A DNA stretch of 64,000 nt from contig CM055099.1 of NCBI GenBank assembly GCA_029204225.1, positions 66,613,852-66,677,851 of the forward strand, written 5' to 3'. Below, piece after piece: positions 9,802 through 20,821 of the stretch. Position 1 is the first letter of the stretch; each line of letters starts with the position of its first letter. A program made the translations under genes and the position numbers. The notes below the pieces were generated by a model. The model was given only the letters and a program-made list of their open reading frames with translations, was not told where the DNA came from and searched no databases. This stretch comes from Diphasiastrum complanatum. Its lineage: Eukaryota > Streptophyta > Lycopodiopsida > Lycopodiales > Lycopodiaceae.

Positions 9802-10244
9802 AGTTATGGACTCGGCTCATTACATTCGCCGCGTCCATTTACATTTACTTTACTTTATGCATAAGCAGGCCTTGGGCCCTTTTTTATTCATTAGTGACAC
9901 TTAGACGATATGGTTGGCCTTTGGCCTTATTATTCATTATTAGGCCATTTGGACATATTACTGGAGAGTGGGGGCCTTCTTGGAGGGCACACTATTTTCC
10001 CTCCCAGTTGGGCCCTAGCCACCGGAAGCTTCCTTTTAGGGCTTCCTCTTGGCTATAAGTAGGGAAACTGTGTCATTTGTTATTCAGCTGATGATATTGA
10101 TCTCTCTCTTTAGTCTCCTTAATCTCTCTCTTTCCTGCTTTCTAGGGTTAAGTCTTGCTTATGTGCTGCTTTCATAGCTTAAGTCTTGCTTATGTGATGC
10201 TTTCATAGCTTAGCTCTAGATCAGCTGTGGCTCTATTCGTAACT
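9802..10244 (+). repeat. TE1 3' LTR
   Basis: The LTR is 443 bp, with the same termini as the 5' LTR (AGTTATGG...CGTAACT) and the same length as both TE2 LTRs. A short purine stretch (CAGGGAG) preceded by a T-rich run sits just upstream and is the likely polypurine tract. The copy of the target duplication ACTGG follows immediately. Confidence 0.9.
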
Positions 10245-10319
10245 ACTGGCTTGCCACAGGTCGGAGGCTCACAGTCCTTGACTTCCTAACTTGCTCTGGG
10301 ACTTTAGGGAGTGTTACCC

Positions 10320-10655
10320 CTCAGAGTCTTACAAGCACATTGGGTGCACCCGAGTCAGCTTTACAATAGACGCCTACTATTTCGGCTGCTTCTCCTACCC
10401 CGGCTTCTACTACTGCCTCTCGTGCTCGCCGCCCTGCACCCTGCTCCACCTTTGTTTGCGCTATTTAGCCCCAGAGTTCGCTGAGATTCATCAAAAGCAT
10501 TTATGTTATCGCTGTAAGAGCGCGGACCACATGGCCCGTGACTGTCATCAAACTCTTGGCCCTACTACAACTGTTTTTTACCATGCGTCCCCTGAAGAAG
10601 TAGCCATAGGTGATAAGGAAAAGACAAAACCTGAGGGAGGGATGCTCAACAAGTG
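10320..10655 (+). pseudogene. Gypsy gag fragment with CCHC knuckle, plus strand
   Basis: A frame with Pro/Ala/Thr/Arg-rich sequence leads, after a shift, into FAEIHQKHLCYRCKSADHMA and the end of a CCHC knuckle (C-x2-C-x4-H-x4-C). It is similar to the TE1 nucleocapsid but divergent. No LTR is attached. It lies immediately right of TE1 and is probably older retroelement material at the insertion site. Confidence 0.7.
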
Positions 10656-10739
10656 ACGTAAATATCTAATTGCCCTATAAAAACCCCAATCTAATAAGAT
10701 GCTTGACAAAAGGAGAAAAGTTTGGCGTAGGTAAGGTAA

Positions 10740-11090
10740 TGTCTAATATGTGAACATAAGAGCAGGGGTCCTCGAAATCATTAGTGTCATAAAATTGAAT
10801 ATTAGTGGTAGAAGTAGGTTGTTGAGGGCAAGTACGGGCAAGATGGTTAGGACTCTTACAATGAAAACATGGGCACTTATCTCACATCTCAACAAACTCA
10901 GTAGGAGTTACAGAAGTGATAAAAGCCGGTCGAGAATATGAGAAACCTCGAACACTCAGGGAAGGGACTAGGAATGAGGAATGGTTAGAAACATGGTTTT
11001 TCATGGGATCTTCAGAAGGCCGGACAACAAAAGGAGAAGCCTGGACGGGAAATGAAGAATGGGTAGGAATAGGGTGTGTCACAAGGTCCC
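10740..11090 (-). pseudogene. Gypsy gag fragment with CCHC knuckle, minus strand
   Basis: The minus strand gives a Pro/Ser-rich gag linker (PSEDPMKNHVSNHS), then a shifted frame with CFHCKSPNHLARTC, a CCHC knuckle of the same type. The orientation matches the minus-strand integrase piece at 3720-4250, so the two could be ends of one old element interrupted by TE1. The gap content does not prove it. Confidence 0.65.
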
Positions 11091-12204
11091 CAAAAGGTCA
11101 GACAACAAAAGGAGAAGATTGCTATGGGTATTTATGCTGAAGTGTGGATGCAAGGGACATAGCATGTGATAAGGAAATGGCTGAGAGAGATTGCGAAGTC
11201 TATAAATTGGGATTTATGTACCCACTCATGCACACGTCTCAGTCCATACTGGCACACTTATGAACAAGAAAGACAACAACACCTTAGCATCAAATATTCT
11301 TAAGCGCATGATGCTCAAATGATCTATCATTCAAAAAATAGGGTGTCATTTGATCTTTCATGACAATGTATCAACTCTGCTTAACATTTAAAAGTACTTT
11401 GCATAAGACAAGGGATAGGGATAGGGTACTTTTTGTGTTTCAAGGAGGTTTTTTGAGTAGACAGCAAATGCTTGTCTTGGGCAAGATGTGTTACAGTTTT
11501 AACTGATGCTTGTGTGAGCCTCTGCCTGAGTTTCCTTATCCAAATTTTGCACCTCACGTATTTTTCTGTATACTGTATTATTACTGGTATGTTATAGCTA
11601 AGAGTATATATAGTTTAAGCCCTTTTTCATGTTATGCTAGGAAACTCTTTGATTTGCACAATCTTGCTCTTTACCTTAACTTGACGCAGTGTTAACATAT
11701 TGTGCATTGCCTAGAACAGAGAAAGCTGTTAAATTGACGGTGCCTTAAGAAACTGTTATTCTGTCTAGAAATCATGTGAGGCTAAATAGAATATCTTATA
11801 ATCTGTTCCTTATTTTTTCTTTTGTGACCATACTCAGTTAGTACATAGACAGTATTTGAGAACAGGAATTTTCATACGTTGCTCAGAGACCTTTCTTGAG
11901 TTTTGCTCAGCTATTTAAGTAGAAGTAATGGGATGAAGCTTAATTCAAAGAGTTAATGATAGCATGATGATGCATGACATCAATAATTAAAATATCCACA
12001 CTAGAAAGGCTTGGTTTTTACAATAAGAAAGGGAGTGCTTCTATTAGTATATACAAAAGCTGCTACACAAGTTCCTGCTGATTCTAATTAATTAAAAGCA
12101 TAAAAGAAAACTTTGGAGTATGATCCACAGCATTCAGTGTAGCTAAAAACTTGTTCAATTCCTTCATAAAAAATTTGACCTGAAATACGTTTGCCATTTT
12201 GTAG
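11091..12204. other. Intron sequence without recognisable content
   Basis: AT-rich sequence with no long frame and no repeat that I can identify. It ends in a T-rich tract and the acceptor CATTTTGTAG| of exon C. Confidence 0.5.
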
Positions 12205-12629
12205 ACTACTTTGGAAGAATATTTAAAGGCATGGCATTTTTTGACAACTATTCAGAAAAGATGTGAAAAGGTAGTGAAGGATAAGGCACGGTCGTGTATA
12301 TGCAAAGCAATTTTAAAATGGAAAAAGGTCTTGGCCACAGGAAAACCAGACAAGGGAAAGCAGTGTCAAATTTTTGGCACAGCTACGAAGCAATACAATG
12401 GACGCCTTTGCAAGCGCTTTTGGAAAAACTGGTTGCGCTGGGTAACTTACTCAGTCAAACCAAAAAAACTGAAACTTGCAGACATAAAGAGATGTGTAAT
12501 TACTTTGAATTGCAGGCAAACAATAGCTGCTTGGCGGTGTGCCATTCGTATTATGCAGGTTAAAAGACTGAAGTATCAACAGGCTTTGTATCAGCAGAAA
12601 TATTGGCACTACAGAAGAAGTATTTTGAG
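12205..12629 (+). CDS. Sfi1-like/coiled-coil gene, exon C (Trp repeats)
   Basis: The acceptor is TTTTGTAG|ACT and the preferred donor is TTTTGAG|GTCTTC in phase 2, which joins exon D to recreate an Arg codon. An alternative phase-0 donor at 12559 is less attractive because exon D needs phase 2. The peptide holds several Sfi1-type units with Trp at the helix end (ICKAILKWKKVL; RFWKNWLRWVTY; QTIAAWRCAI). In known Sfi1 proteins each such unit binds one centrin along a long helix. The strongly basic character fits this. Confidence 0.8.
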
Positions 12630-12847
12630 GTCTTCGATCTTTGGACAACTTTTCTGAATTCCCTTTATTCCTTGTTCAAAGGGGTTTTTCTGCTTACCAT
12701 GGAAGAGCCATAACTAGCTTACGTTCACACTGCTGGTCCCTTTTCTAGATTCCTATTTGCAACATGCAAGGCTCCTGGAAGCATTGTTTCCTGTTTTGTC
12801 TTCCCCTTTCTCTATGTTGGTTCATCACGTTCCTCTATGCATTGCAG

Positions 12848-13034
12848 GTGGAGGGGTTTTCTGAGTTCTAGACAATTTCACTACCATTTGAATGAAAAGG
12901 CTCTTAATTTCAGACAGCTACATCTTTGGCATGCAGTTCTCATTTCTTGGAAGAATTTTTTATGCTCAGAAAATTATGAAAGGCTTTCCCAGTCATTGGC
13001 ATTCAGACATTACCTTCTGACTCTTAAATGCAAG
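12848..13034 (+). CDS. Sfi1-like/coiled-coil gene, exon D
   Basis: The exon is bounded by TGCATTGCAG| and TGCAAG|GTAAAA, phase 2 to 0. Joined to exon C the peptide reads through a new repeat (RWRGFLSSRQFHYH), followed by LHLWHAVLISWKNF and LSQSLAFRHYLLTL. The Trp/Leu/Phe spacing is typical of Sfi1-like repeats. Confidence 0.8.
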
Positions 13035-13200
13035 GTAAAAACAAGCATTTTCCTTGTTAGAGTTGCTATTGTTCAAGGCAACTGTTTGATCTAGGTGCAG
13101 AATTTTTAGATGGAAGATTCTCAGGTTCCCCTGATCTTATTTTATGTCATATTAGCGGTTGATCCTGGTTATAATTATTAAGGGTCTTGCTTGCTGCTAG

Positions 13201-13323
13201 TATGTAATCAGATGCCAATCCTGGAATAGTTTTGTTGGACGTGCTTGTAGACACTCTGAGAGTATAAGATCAAAACTGTTGGCCAAACATAGGTTTTGCA
13301 TTTTTAAGTGGAAGTTTTTGCAG
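13201..13323 (+). CDS. Sfi1-like/coiled-coil gene, exon D2
   Basis: This 41-codon exon is too short to stand out as an ORF. It lies between the acceptor TGCTGCTAG| and the donor TTGCAG|GTTTTG, in phase 0 to 0, exactly as needed between D and E. It encodes one repeat (CQSWNSFVGRACRH...) ending HRFCIFKWKFLQ. The donor is weak but the frame and repeat content support it. Confidence 0.65.
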
Positions 13324-14171
13324 GTTTTGTCAGGTCATCTGATGCACTGTTGCCTTAAATACCTCCTGGCTTTCCTGAACTAGCTCCCTAGCGGCTGCTT
13401 TAGTTGAAGTGCAGAAGACTTGAATATATTCAATGCTGAAGGTCAAGCTGCTGCGAACAACCTTCGACTATCATTTCATCCGGGTCTTCAATTTCTTTTG
13501 AAGCTTAGAAGTTGTACCCAATGATTATACTGGTCATGCACCATCTTTTTACTTTTCGACAACCGTACAAACATCCTTTTGACTAGTGAGGTTGTGCCTG
13601 AGGTTTTAGGCATTTCTTCTTCAAATGACTGAGGCTAATACTGGATCAAAAAGCTTTCAAAGTTTCCCCATAAACCTTAATGATTTGTCACTTAAGAATC
13701 AGATCAGTAGTAGGGCTTCTGTTAAATCTATTCTTAAACATGCCACCAGGGGACTACTATGATTTTTCCTGACTTCCATTCTCGACTTTACCACCTTACA
13801 TCTTCAGGCTTTTATGCCTTTCATGCCTGCTATCAAGATGCTCTGCATAGTGAGTCTGTTTCGGAAAATCGTTTAGAAGAAGAGACTTATATTCACGTCT
13901 AGAAGTATTTTTGACCTGATATATGTGCTATATATCCGTCATATACCTGACCTTTTACTTGTGAAGACTTGAGAATAAGGACACTTGTTACCAGAGAGGG
14001 ACTTTGAAAAGTAACTCTTGTGTGCACTGTGGTGCTTGCAACATTAATGAGTATTTGAATCATTAATTTTGAACATTGAGTTGCAGAGTGTAACATTTCT
14101 GATATCTATTTTTCAAATTCAATAAGTTTTTGGAGCATAGAAGTCATATCAGTGCTTGGTTTGTTGAATAG
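13324..14171. other. Intron
   Basis: No coding potential or recognisable repeat is seen. The polypyrimidine tract is modest and the acceptor is TTGAATAG| at exon E. Confidence 0.5.
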
Positions 14172-14302
14172 GCAATGACTGTATGGAGACAGAATATAAA
14201 ATATCAACAAGCTCAACTTACAGCTTTACTGGAATTCAATTGTGCGCTCAAAAGGGCAGCGTTGGTATTTTGGCGAGACTATCATATTGTACAGGCTATA
14301 AA
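14172..14302 (+). CDS. Sfi1-like/coiled-coil gene, exon E
   Basis: The acceptor is GTTGAATAG|GCA and the donor CTATAAA|GTATGC, phase 0 to 2. It encodes one full repeat (AMTVWRQNIKYQQAQ, then LKRAALVFWRDYHIV). It joins exon F to regenerate a Lys codon. Confidence 0.75.
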
Positions 14303-14515
14303 GTATGCTGACTCTCTTATTCCATAAGGTTTTTCAAGTCATGAATGAAATATTCCTGAAGTACTCTAGACACTCTATTTGTAAAAAGTGAGCTAGTGAC
14401 AAGTCTGCATTGGCATTACTGTTTATGGATTGGGAACTCATTTTCTCCTGTATTTTGAAGGATTAAAATCAGGCCACATTTATTACTGCTCAAATACATG
14501 TCCTTGATGATGCAG

Positions 14516-14567
14516 GAAGAAGAAGGAGAGGAGAGCCATGATCCATGAGAAGAAAAGAGAACAAAAG
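14516..14567 (+). CDS. Sfi1-like/coiled-coil gene, exon F (17 codons)
   Basis: A very small exon between ATGATGCAG| and CAAAAG|GTTGTA, phase 2 to 0. It encodes a highly charged linker helix (KKKERRAMIHEKKREQK). Phase match on both sides is the main support. Confidence 0.65.
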
Positions 14568-14640
14568 GTTGTATAAGATTTTCTTTGAAACAATCATGTG
14601 GTACTTTGATGCAGATCATAGGACAAATTCTTATCCCATA

Positions 14641-14828
14641 GTTTTGAGTCTAGAAGCCCGTTCCGACCAAAGACCAAAATGGGTCGGAACGTTCCGTTCC
14701 GTACGTTCCTGGTCGGAACGATATTGATATACATTTAATTATTTTAACTAATTATCTTAATTAAATCCTTTGTTAAAAAACGTATTTTTTGGGCATTTTT
14801 CCGGAACGGGCAACTAAGGTTTTGACTC
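14641..14828. mobile_element. MITE-like element with GCCCGTTCC/GGAACGGGC ends
   Basis: Inverted ends (AGCCCGTTCCG... and ...CCGGAACGGGCA) enclose an AT-rich centre and a GGTCGGAACGTTCCGTTCC palindromic core. A second copy with the same core words is at about 31776-31890. No ORF is present. The true ends and target duplication are uncertain. Confidence 0.45.
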
Positions 14829-14903
14829 ATAATATTTTAAGCAGCTAATTATACAACAACAACATAAGTGTTAATGTCTTTTTATAGCAATTTGTTGTTT
14901 CAG

Positions 14904-15098
14904 ATTTTGAAGAAGTTCTTTTTTCGGTGGAGGGAGTTAATCATTTGGAAAAGACGGGCAACACAACTTGAACATCTATTATCAATCTGGGGGCAGCGAT
15001 CTCTTCTACTTGCAGCATTGCATTGTTGGGTGCGTGGGACATTCAAGATTGTGGTTGAAACCAATTTGAACTTTCAAAATCAACTTCAAGAAGCCCAG
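14904..15098 (+). CDS. Sfi1-like/coiled-coil gene, exon G
   Basis: The acceptor is TTGTTTCAG|ATT and the donor GCCCAG|GTACTT, phase 0 to 0, 65 codons. Two clear Sfi1-type units are present (ILKKFFFRWRELIIW; SLLLAALHCWVRGTF), then a Gln/Asn/Glu-rich stretch (NFQNQLQEAQ) that starts the coiled-coil half of the protein. It is the last confident repeat exon. Confidence 0.85.
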
Positions 15099-17270
15099 GT
15101 ACTTTTCCAGTTGCACATGGCTTAGGAATTTCAGTTATGAATGAGCTTATGCTTTTATTATGCACCTTGATATATATTGTTGACATTTTCTGCTCCAACA
15201 ACAATAGTAAAGTCAGTAATCAGGAAGAAGCAAACTTAAAATCAGGTTCTGGATGTTCCGTTGATTCTGAAGAGATGGTGGCTAGCTAGCCCGTTCCTAG
15301 TAATATCTTAGCACCATAGTGCTCAGTGGATAACACTGATACATATGCTTCTTGGGCAATTTGAGGTCTTCTCTTCAACTCACTGACAAAGCAAGTGTTT
15401 TGTTTCCTTTTTCAATGTTTACATCTTTGCTAGTTTTCATCTTTTTACTATCTTGGGATCAAAATTCTTATTCTCAAACAATGAGCTCTTAAAACAAATG
15501 TTTTGTTGAATTTGAGGCACCAGGAAAGCATGAATCTCAATCAGGTCTCTTGCTGGTTCACATGCGAAGTTTTTTATGCTAACCAGAAATCACTCTTGTA
15601 AAACTGACTTCTTTTAGCTCTTAGTGATATATGAGGTGTTAACTACCTTTGCATACCACATCTACATGAGGCTATTGCTTAAACAAACAACGATGAATTC
15701 AGGTAATATGAGTGCATTTCTATGTTAGATATCTTTGAACATGAAAGGGAATTACATGTTGTTTGGTTAAAATAGGGCAGTGTTCCGAAATTTTACCATG
15801 AAGTTGACACCATGGAAAGAGGTTTGGAATACTTTATCCCATATTCTCCTGCCTAATGCATCCTTCTCTCCACCCGTTAGTGTAGGTGAGTATGTAGAAG
15901 AGACACACATAATTCCTTTGTGCTTTTCTGTATGTAGGAGAAGGAAAGGGTGTGTTGGAGTGAGGAGAGTTTGGTTTTAGTCTCCTTTGGTGCTATTGCA
16001 TAGAGAAGTCCCATTTCCCTTGTCATCAACCAGTTGGTGTTGGTGGAACTCCTATGCCTATCTGCCGTAGGAAGTAGGAGTTGTTGTCTTTTATGCTCTC
16101 TTTTTCTTGTTTAGTTTCTCCATCGCTAATTGTATGTTTTGCAATGATTGTTGGAGACATGACAAGAGAATTCCCATCCTCTCCAACTTCCAAATCTCCA
16201 TCATGGGGATGTAGGCTTGCAAGTTCAAGCTTGAGGTCTTGATCTGAAATTCCCTCCTCCCAAGGATTGATGTCTTCAATAGGTTGCCATTTGTACTTTT
16301 GTGACCTGATTGCCAATTATATTGTGCAATTAGATTTTCCACAATCTATATTTTCCTACCCGACTCTTGAAGCCCTCGCATGTGAATGTTGTGACATAGA
16401 TTAATGTCTATGATGGTTCTATAAGTGTACACATGTAATTCTTGTTGAATGTAGATTGAAACCTAGAGCAAAATTTTTGGCTTATGAAGGGATTAAAATG
16501 AAAGTGAGTTCTAGGACAAAGATTCTTCCAAAGAGATTTCCAATCATGAACGTTTGGTGATGGAGGTTTCCAACTTAATGGACTGTAGCTTTCGATTTCT
16601 CGAAGGTACTCTTTGGAAAGTGAGGTAGGTACTACGCAAGCTTTGGTTGCCATCTTCATGTTGGTGCCTACTGGATACTTATGTTTTAGACATAGAATAT
16701 CACAAATAAGGACTAGTAAGACCACATGTTTATATTTGCCTAACCGACAAAAGATCATTTTATTTTTGATAAAGACGAGGTTTGCAAGTGGTCCTAAGAG
16801 TTACCAATGTGTTTATGTCCCAAGAGTGCTATGCATTTAGACAATGGCAATGATAATGAAATTATCCACCATATCTTAACAAAGGATCATGGCAAATGAC
16901 ATTCCTAGAAGGAAGCCAAAAGCTTCCTTCGTTGTTGTGGTAGTGATTGTAAACTTTGAGGCATAGCCTTACAGAAATGATGATTTTGCATTTCCTTGGA
17001 CCCATCTATGATTTTTATGAATGTTTTTCTCATGTGAAAATCGATTAAGAAACACTAATGTGGCTTGGCCTATGCAGGTACATAAGGTGTACCCCCACAA
17101 CATATGCTTATAAGACAAACCCATGATTGTTTAAAGAATAATCATGATTTATGATGTAGGCACTCACACAGTGCCTCATATGAGAAACCATGGCCAAAGA
17201 AAAAGAACTCAAGAATGGGATCCCAATGAAGAATGATCCTTTGTGAGCAAGAAGAACAGTCCAATTGAGC
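15099..17270. other. Start of a 13.3-kb intron; no recognisable gene
   Basis: Short frames on both strands (for example 96 codons on minus near 16026-16316) have no recognisable motif, no paired splice sites and no conserved neighbour. I call nothing here. Confidence 0.45.
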
Positions 17271-17273
17271 AAA

Positions 17274-17336
17274 GAACGGTCTGTTTGACCGAAGAAGAAT
17301 GGTCTTTTGACCACAAGGACGGTCTTGTGACCATGA
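17274..17336. repeat. Three tandem GGTC-TTGACC inverted units
   Basis: The motif (A)NGGTCT..TTGACC, itself an imperfect inverted repeat, occurs three times at about 20-bp spacing (CGGTCTGTTTGACC, TGGTCTTTTGACC, CGGTCTTGTGACC). The array is about 200 bp upstream of a TATA-like box, a layout seen in LTR enhancers. Confidence 0.5.
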
Positions 17337-17539
17337 GAATTGTTGAACCATCAAGGGAATGATCTCCCATTGGTAGATGACTCGGGGTATGGCAGCCTCA
17401 CAAGCCTTGACATGGCCACGGGCTTGGTGACTTGTCCCACTCCACTCCTACACCTCACCCACTTGCATGATGACTTGCCCCACCTTACCCATCACACCTC
17501 ACTCACTCTTTACCCAAATTGGAAAAGTCTCACTTTTCC

Positions 17540-17548
17540 CTATATAAG
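17540..17548 (+). promoter_or_regulatory. TATA-like box, probably of a retroelement LTR
   Basis: CCTATATAAGGAGG is followed by a CT-rich stretch. Together with the upstream repeat array and the gag-like ORF at 18276 this suggests an LTR promoter. Neither LTR boundary can be seen, so the assignment is tentative. Confidence 0.35.
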
Positions 17549-17864
17549 GAGGAGGTGTGCCCCTTTGCAAGGCTATTCTCTCTCTCTCTCTCTCCTTTAG
17601 CTTGTTTTCTTGTCATTGTTCAACATGAAGCTTGGATCTACACATTCTTAGAGCTTGTAAAGTCGCCATTGGAGCTTGGTGGAGCTTGGACAACCTCATG
17701 GATGCTAGCATGGAGACTCCCTCATGTCTCACTAGGGAGTGTCTTTCCTATCTTTGTTGCTCCTCCATCTCTCTTTCTCAAATCTCTCTCACCTACATGT
17801 GTATTTCTTGCTCTCCTTCCATTATCCATCTCTACCTCACCCACACACACTCTAACTCCCTCAT

Positions 17865-17975
<111 letters not shown>

Positions 17976-18275
17976 GTTGTGTCCTAGCACCATTAGTGGT
18001 TGGTTGGCTCAAGGGCGCGCTTAGCTCCAAGCCCTCGCGCTTGCTCCATATTCCATCGTCGAGGCTGCTCCTGCACTGGATCGATCAGATGAAGGCCCTT
18101 CTTCATGGCTGAGCAGCCTTGCGCCTTTGGTCCAACAATGCTCCATTTTGACAAGCAGGGCTCCAACTCCTGACTAACGCTATAATCACCGTGGGTTGCC
18201 TTGCTATTGATTAGTGAGATTGCTATATTGTAGAAGTTACTAGTTGTTTGCTCTCTTCCAGAAAGGTTTCACTGT

Positions 18276-18698
18276 TTGGAGACCATGGCCAGGAAGAAGA
18301 AGGGAGGTAACATGGGGAGCTCCCCTCCCTACTTGCATGCAGATTTGCAGGCCGCACCTTCCCTTGCTCCTCAATCATCTTCTTCTGATTCCATCACTTT
18401 AGCCTCAACCTCTTCTGCACCTCCAGCTACGCCTTCTCCAATGCCTCGCTATGATTTCCTCAGGCCATCCCTATCTCTCCTTCTATGCCTAATAATGAGC
18501 CTAATGTCGCTCTTGCCTTACCCCATCCCCCCCCCCCCCCCCCCCCCCAATCAAGAATCAACGTTTCTATCTACTCCAATAACATATTTGACTCAATTGA
18601 TTCCTCTACTATGTGAAGACACACGCAAGCTATACAAGATTGTGCAATATCAGAAGACAATGATCGATTTCCAAAAAACGACTAGAAAGAGAATATGA
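18276..18698 (+). CDS. Gag-like N-terminal ORF, unidentified
   Basis: This 140-codon frame starts METMARKKKGGNMG. It continues as Ser/Pro/Ala-rich sequence and crosses a run of 22 C (18527-18548), read as Pro codons. It ends with a helical segment (LIPLLCEDTRKLYKIV). Position downstream of a promoter-like region and upstream of chromovirus integrase debris suggests the start of a gag gene, but there is no capsid or knuckle motif. The poly-C run would be prone to slippage, so the frame beyond it is uncertain. Confidence 0.3.
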   Translation: METMARKKKGGNMGSSPPYLHADLQAAPSLAPQSSSSDSITLASTSSAPPATPSPMPRYDFLRPSLSLLLCLIMSLMSLLPYPIPPPPPPPNQESTFLSTPITYLTQLIPLLCEDTRKLYKIVQYQKTMIDFQKTTRKRI

Positions 18699-18699
18699 G

Positions 18700-20425
18700 C
18701 TAAAATCTGTACTATGAAGTTGGAATTTAGAGAAATTTCCGAGAAATTGGCGTAGTATTGATAAATTGGATTCAAAAGTTACATAAGTCATTTATTAGAT
18801 CAAGAGATTTTGAGAAAATCTCTAAGGTACAAATACATTCCAAATAGACCAAGTAATCTTTGGAAGATAAGATCAAGAAGTGGATGGTCTTTTTGGAGGA
18901 AGAACTTGTGGTACGAGACGCAGACAATTCTAGATCTAAAACTAACTGGATCGGGTTGACCATAGTAAAGCCGCATATCTGGACAGATGCCAATTACTAT
19001 TGGTCGAAATTTTTGAGGTATTGGTCATGACCTTATGGATATCTCAAATCACAAAATCGGAAACCCTTAAAGCTATTTTTCTTCTGAGAATATATTTGTG
19101 AATTTCTTAATATTAAAATGATTAACCCAATTTCATGTGATTCTATGGAAGGTAATTGTAACTACTGAACACCTTGGTTGATGCCACATGGAAGGTTAAA
19201 TAACTACACATATACTATTTCTTTCCATGGATTAACTGATTATGAATATTTGATTGACTCCTTCTGATCTATATGATCGGTTTTCTAAGCGTAGTGAATT
19301 CTATGACCAAAAAAAGAATATTTTTGGATAAGTCGTATGTGCTAATGTGTTGAGATCATTAACCGCATTGGATTACGTTGATGCAACACATATTATAGAC
19401 TTTTTTCGATTTTTGTGATCTTTTTGAAAACTTCTCCTAGGCCATATCTTGAGTCATATGACATTTATTGGAAACTCGTGAAGTTTCCTACAAAAGGGGG
19501 AGAAGTAGGGTGATAGGACAATTATCGATGAGAAGCATCTGTAGCATTGATTCCAGGAGGAATTTGTAATATGTTAAGATGTAGGACCTCTTTTAGAATC
19601 AGGATCGATAGGATATTTTGGATACTGTTTGAATCTTCTAAGGATAATAAGAATGAATCTAGTTAGAAGATGTAAGGGAAGGAATTTTAGAAAACATTCT
19701 TGTACGGATAGAAAGTTATTGATTACGAATCCGATCGATTGGTATCAGAACTAGAAATGGTTTGTTGAAATTTGTTCCTGGTTGGTTGTGATCAACTTGA
19801 TCTTAGTGAGAACTAGGATCCGTGAGAAGTTAATGCAAGAAAAGAAATTCCCTCTTAACAATATATTCTTTTGAAATAATTTCCAATTGAGATTTTTGTT
19901 TAATATCTTATGAAATAGCACTCTTTGAGAAATATACTCTCTTACGTTAACTGGGCTACAGGATTCTCAATTAAACATGTGATATTTACAGATTGGGTGA
20001 GATATGTGGAGATCTGCGGAGATTTGTGGCTATGTAGTGAATCATAGTGGGATCATGATTTCTTTGTGCATCTTCTTAATCTTGTGGATCCACTATGTGT
20101 TCCTTGGACTGAGTTGATAGGCATGCATAAACTAGTTAGTAAAACATAGACATACTGAGCAGAATTGTTTGAAGACAATTACTCACAGGTTAATAAGATA
20201 TCTAGATGAGAATTACTTATTAGCTTAGGAAGGATTTTCAATCTGATTGAATGTGGTGTTTTGAAATAGGGCCCACACCTAAACATTCAAATATTTCTAA
20301 ATTAGATATAATTAACCGAATCAGGAGTGTTACTTCTAAGTTAGTTGGTTGAATCTACAGTGTAATATCATTCATTGATACTGTAGTTTATATGTATCGC
20401 TTTCAAGTTACAACTATTGTGAGTC
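18700..20425. other. Decayed retroelement interior
   Basis: No long frame survives. ATTGGTATCAGAAC near 19739 resembles a tRNA-Met primer site, and the next 700 bp lead to an integrase tail, so most of gag-pol appears to be deleted. Confidence 0.35.
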
Positions 20426-20429
20426 ATTT

Positions 20430-20800
20430 TATGACTGATTCACAGAGTGCCCAAGATCGGGTTCGACATTTTGCTAATTTGAAATGATCTTGGGAGTTTC
20501 AAGTTGGAGATTGGGCGTATCTTAGAATCCTAGAAGATTCTAGAGTAATGCATATCGACAAGGATGGGATCACATGAAGGAGATAACCTTGGTTCTGGTA
20601 AAGGTCTAGATTCTTTTGAAGATTTATCTGAAAGAATTCCTTTAGAACCTGAAAGGATACTTGATACGAGAACCAAACGATTGTGAAATCGAGAGCTTAT
20701 CGAGCATCTGGTTCATTGAAGGGACACTGTGATGATGAGGATTCTTGGGAACTAGAGGGTAATATAAAGAGTTTTCCATACTTTAAGTTTTGAGGACAGA
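20430..20800 (+). pseudogene. Chromovirus integrase C-terminus and chromodomain remnant
   Basis: The frame reads QSAQDRVRHFANLK, a stop, then SWEFQVGDWAYLRI, the classic integrase tail that binds nucleic acid in Ty3/gypsy elements. It is followed by PERILDTRTKRL and, after stops and a shift, IEHLVH and DEDSWELEG, a chromodomain. A purine tract (AATAAGGGGGGGGAGATG) follows at about 20808-20822. This is a different gypsy lineage from TE1 and TE2. Confidence 0.75.
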
Positions 20801-20821
20801 ACTAAAATAAGGGGGGGGAGA

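Larger units (their letters stand above)
4975..10244 (+). mobile_element. TE1: non-autonomous Ty3/gypsy LTR retrotransposon with pol replaced by an unknown ORF
   Basis: TE1 is a complete 5.27-kb element. The LTRs are 4975-5401 and 9802-10244, flanked by the 5-bp target duplication ACTGG (4970-4974 and 10245-10249). A tRNA-Met primer site follows the 5' LTR. The internal order is leader, gag with a CCHC knuckle, aspartic protease, a long ORF of unknown nature, then a remnant of integrase tail and chromodomain-like sequence. No reverse transcriptase, RNase H or DDE core is present, so mobilisation must have needed enzymes from a related element. Gag-protease now carries stops and a frameshift, so this copy is dead. 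It lies in the sense orientation within the host gene's intron. Confidence 0.9.
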
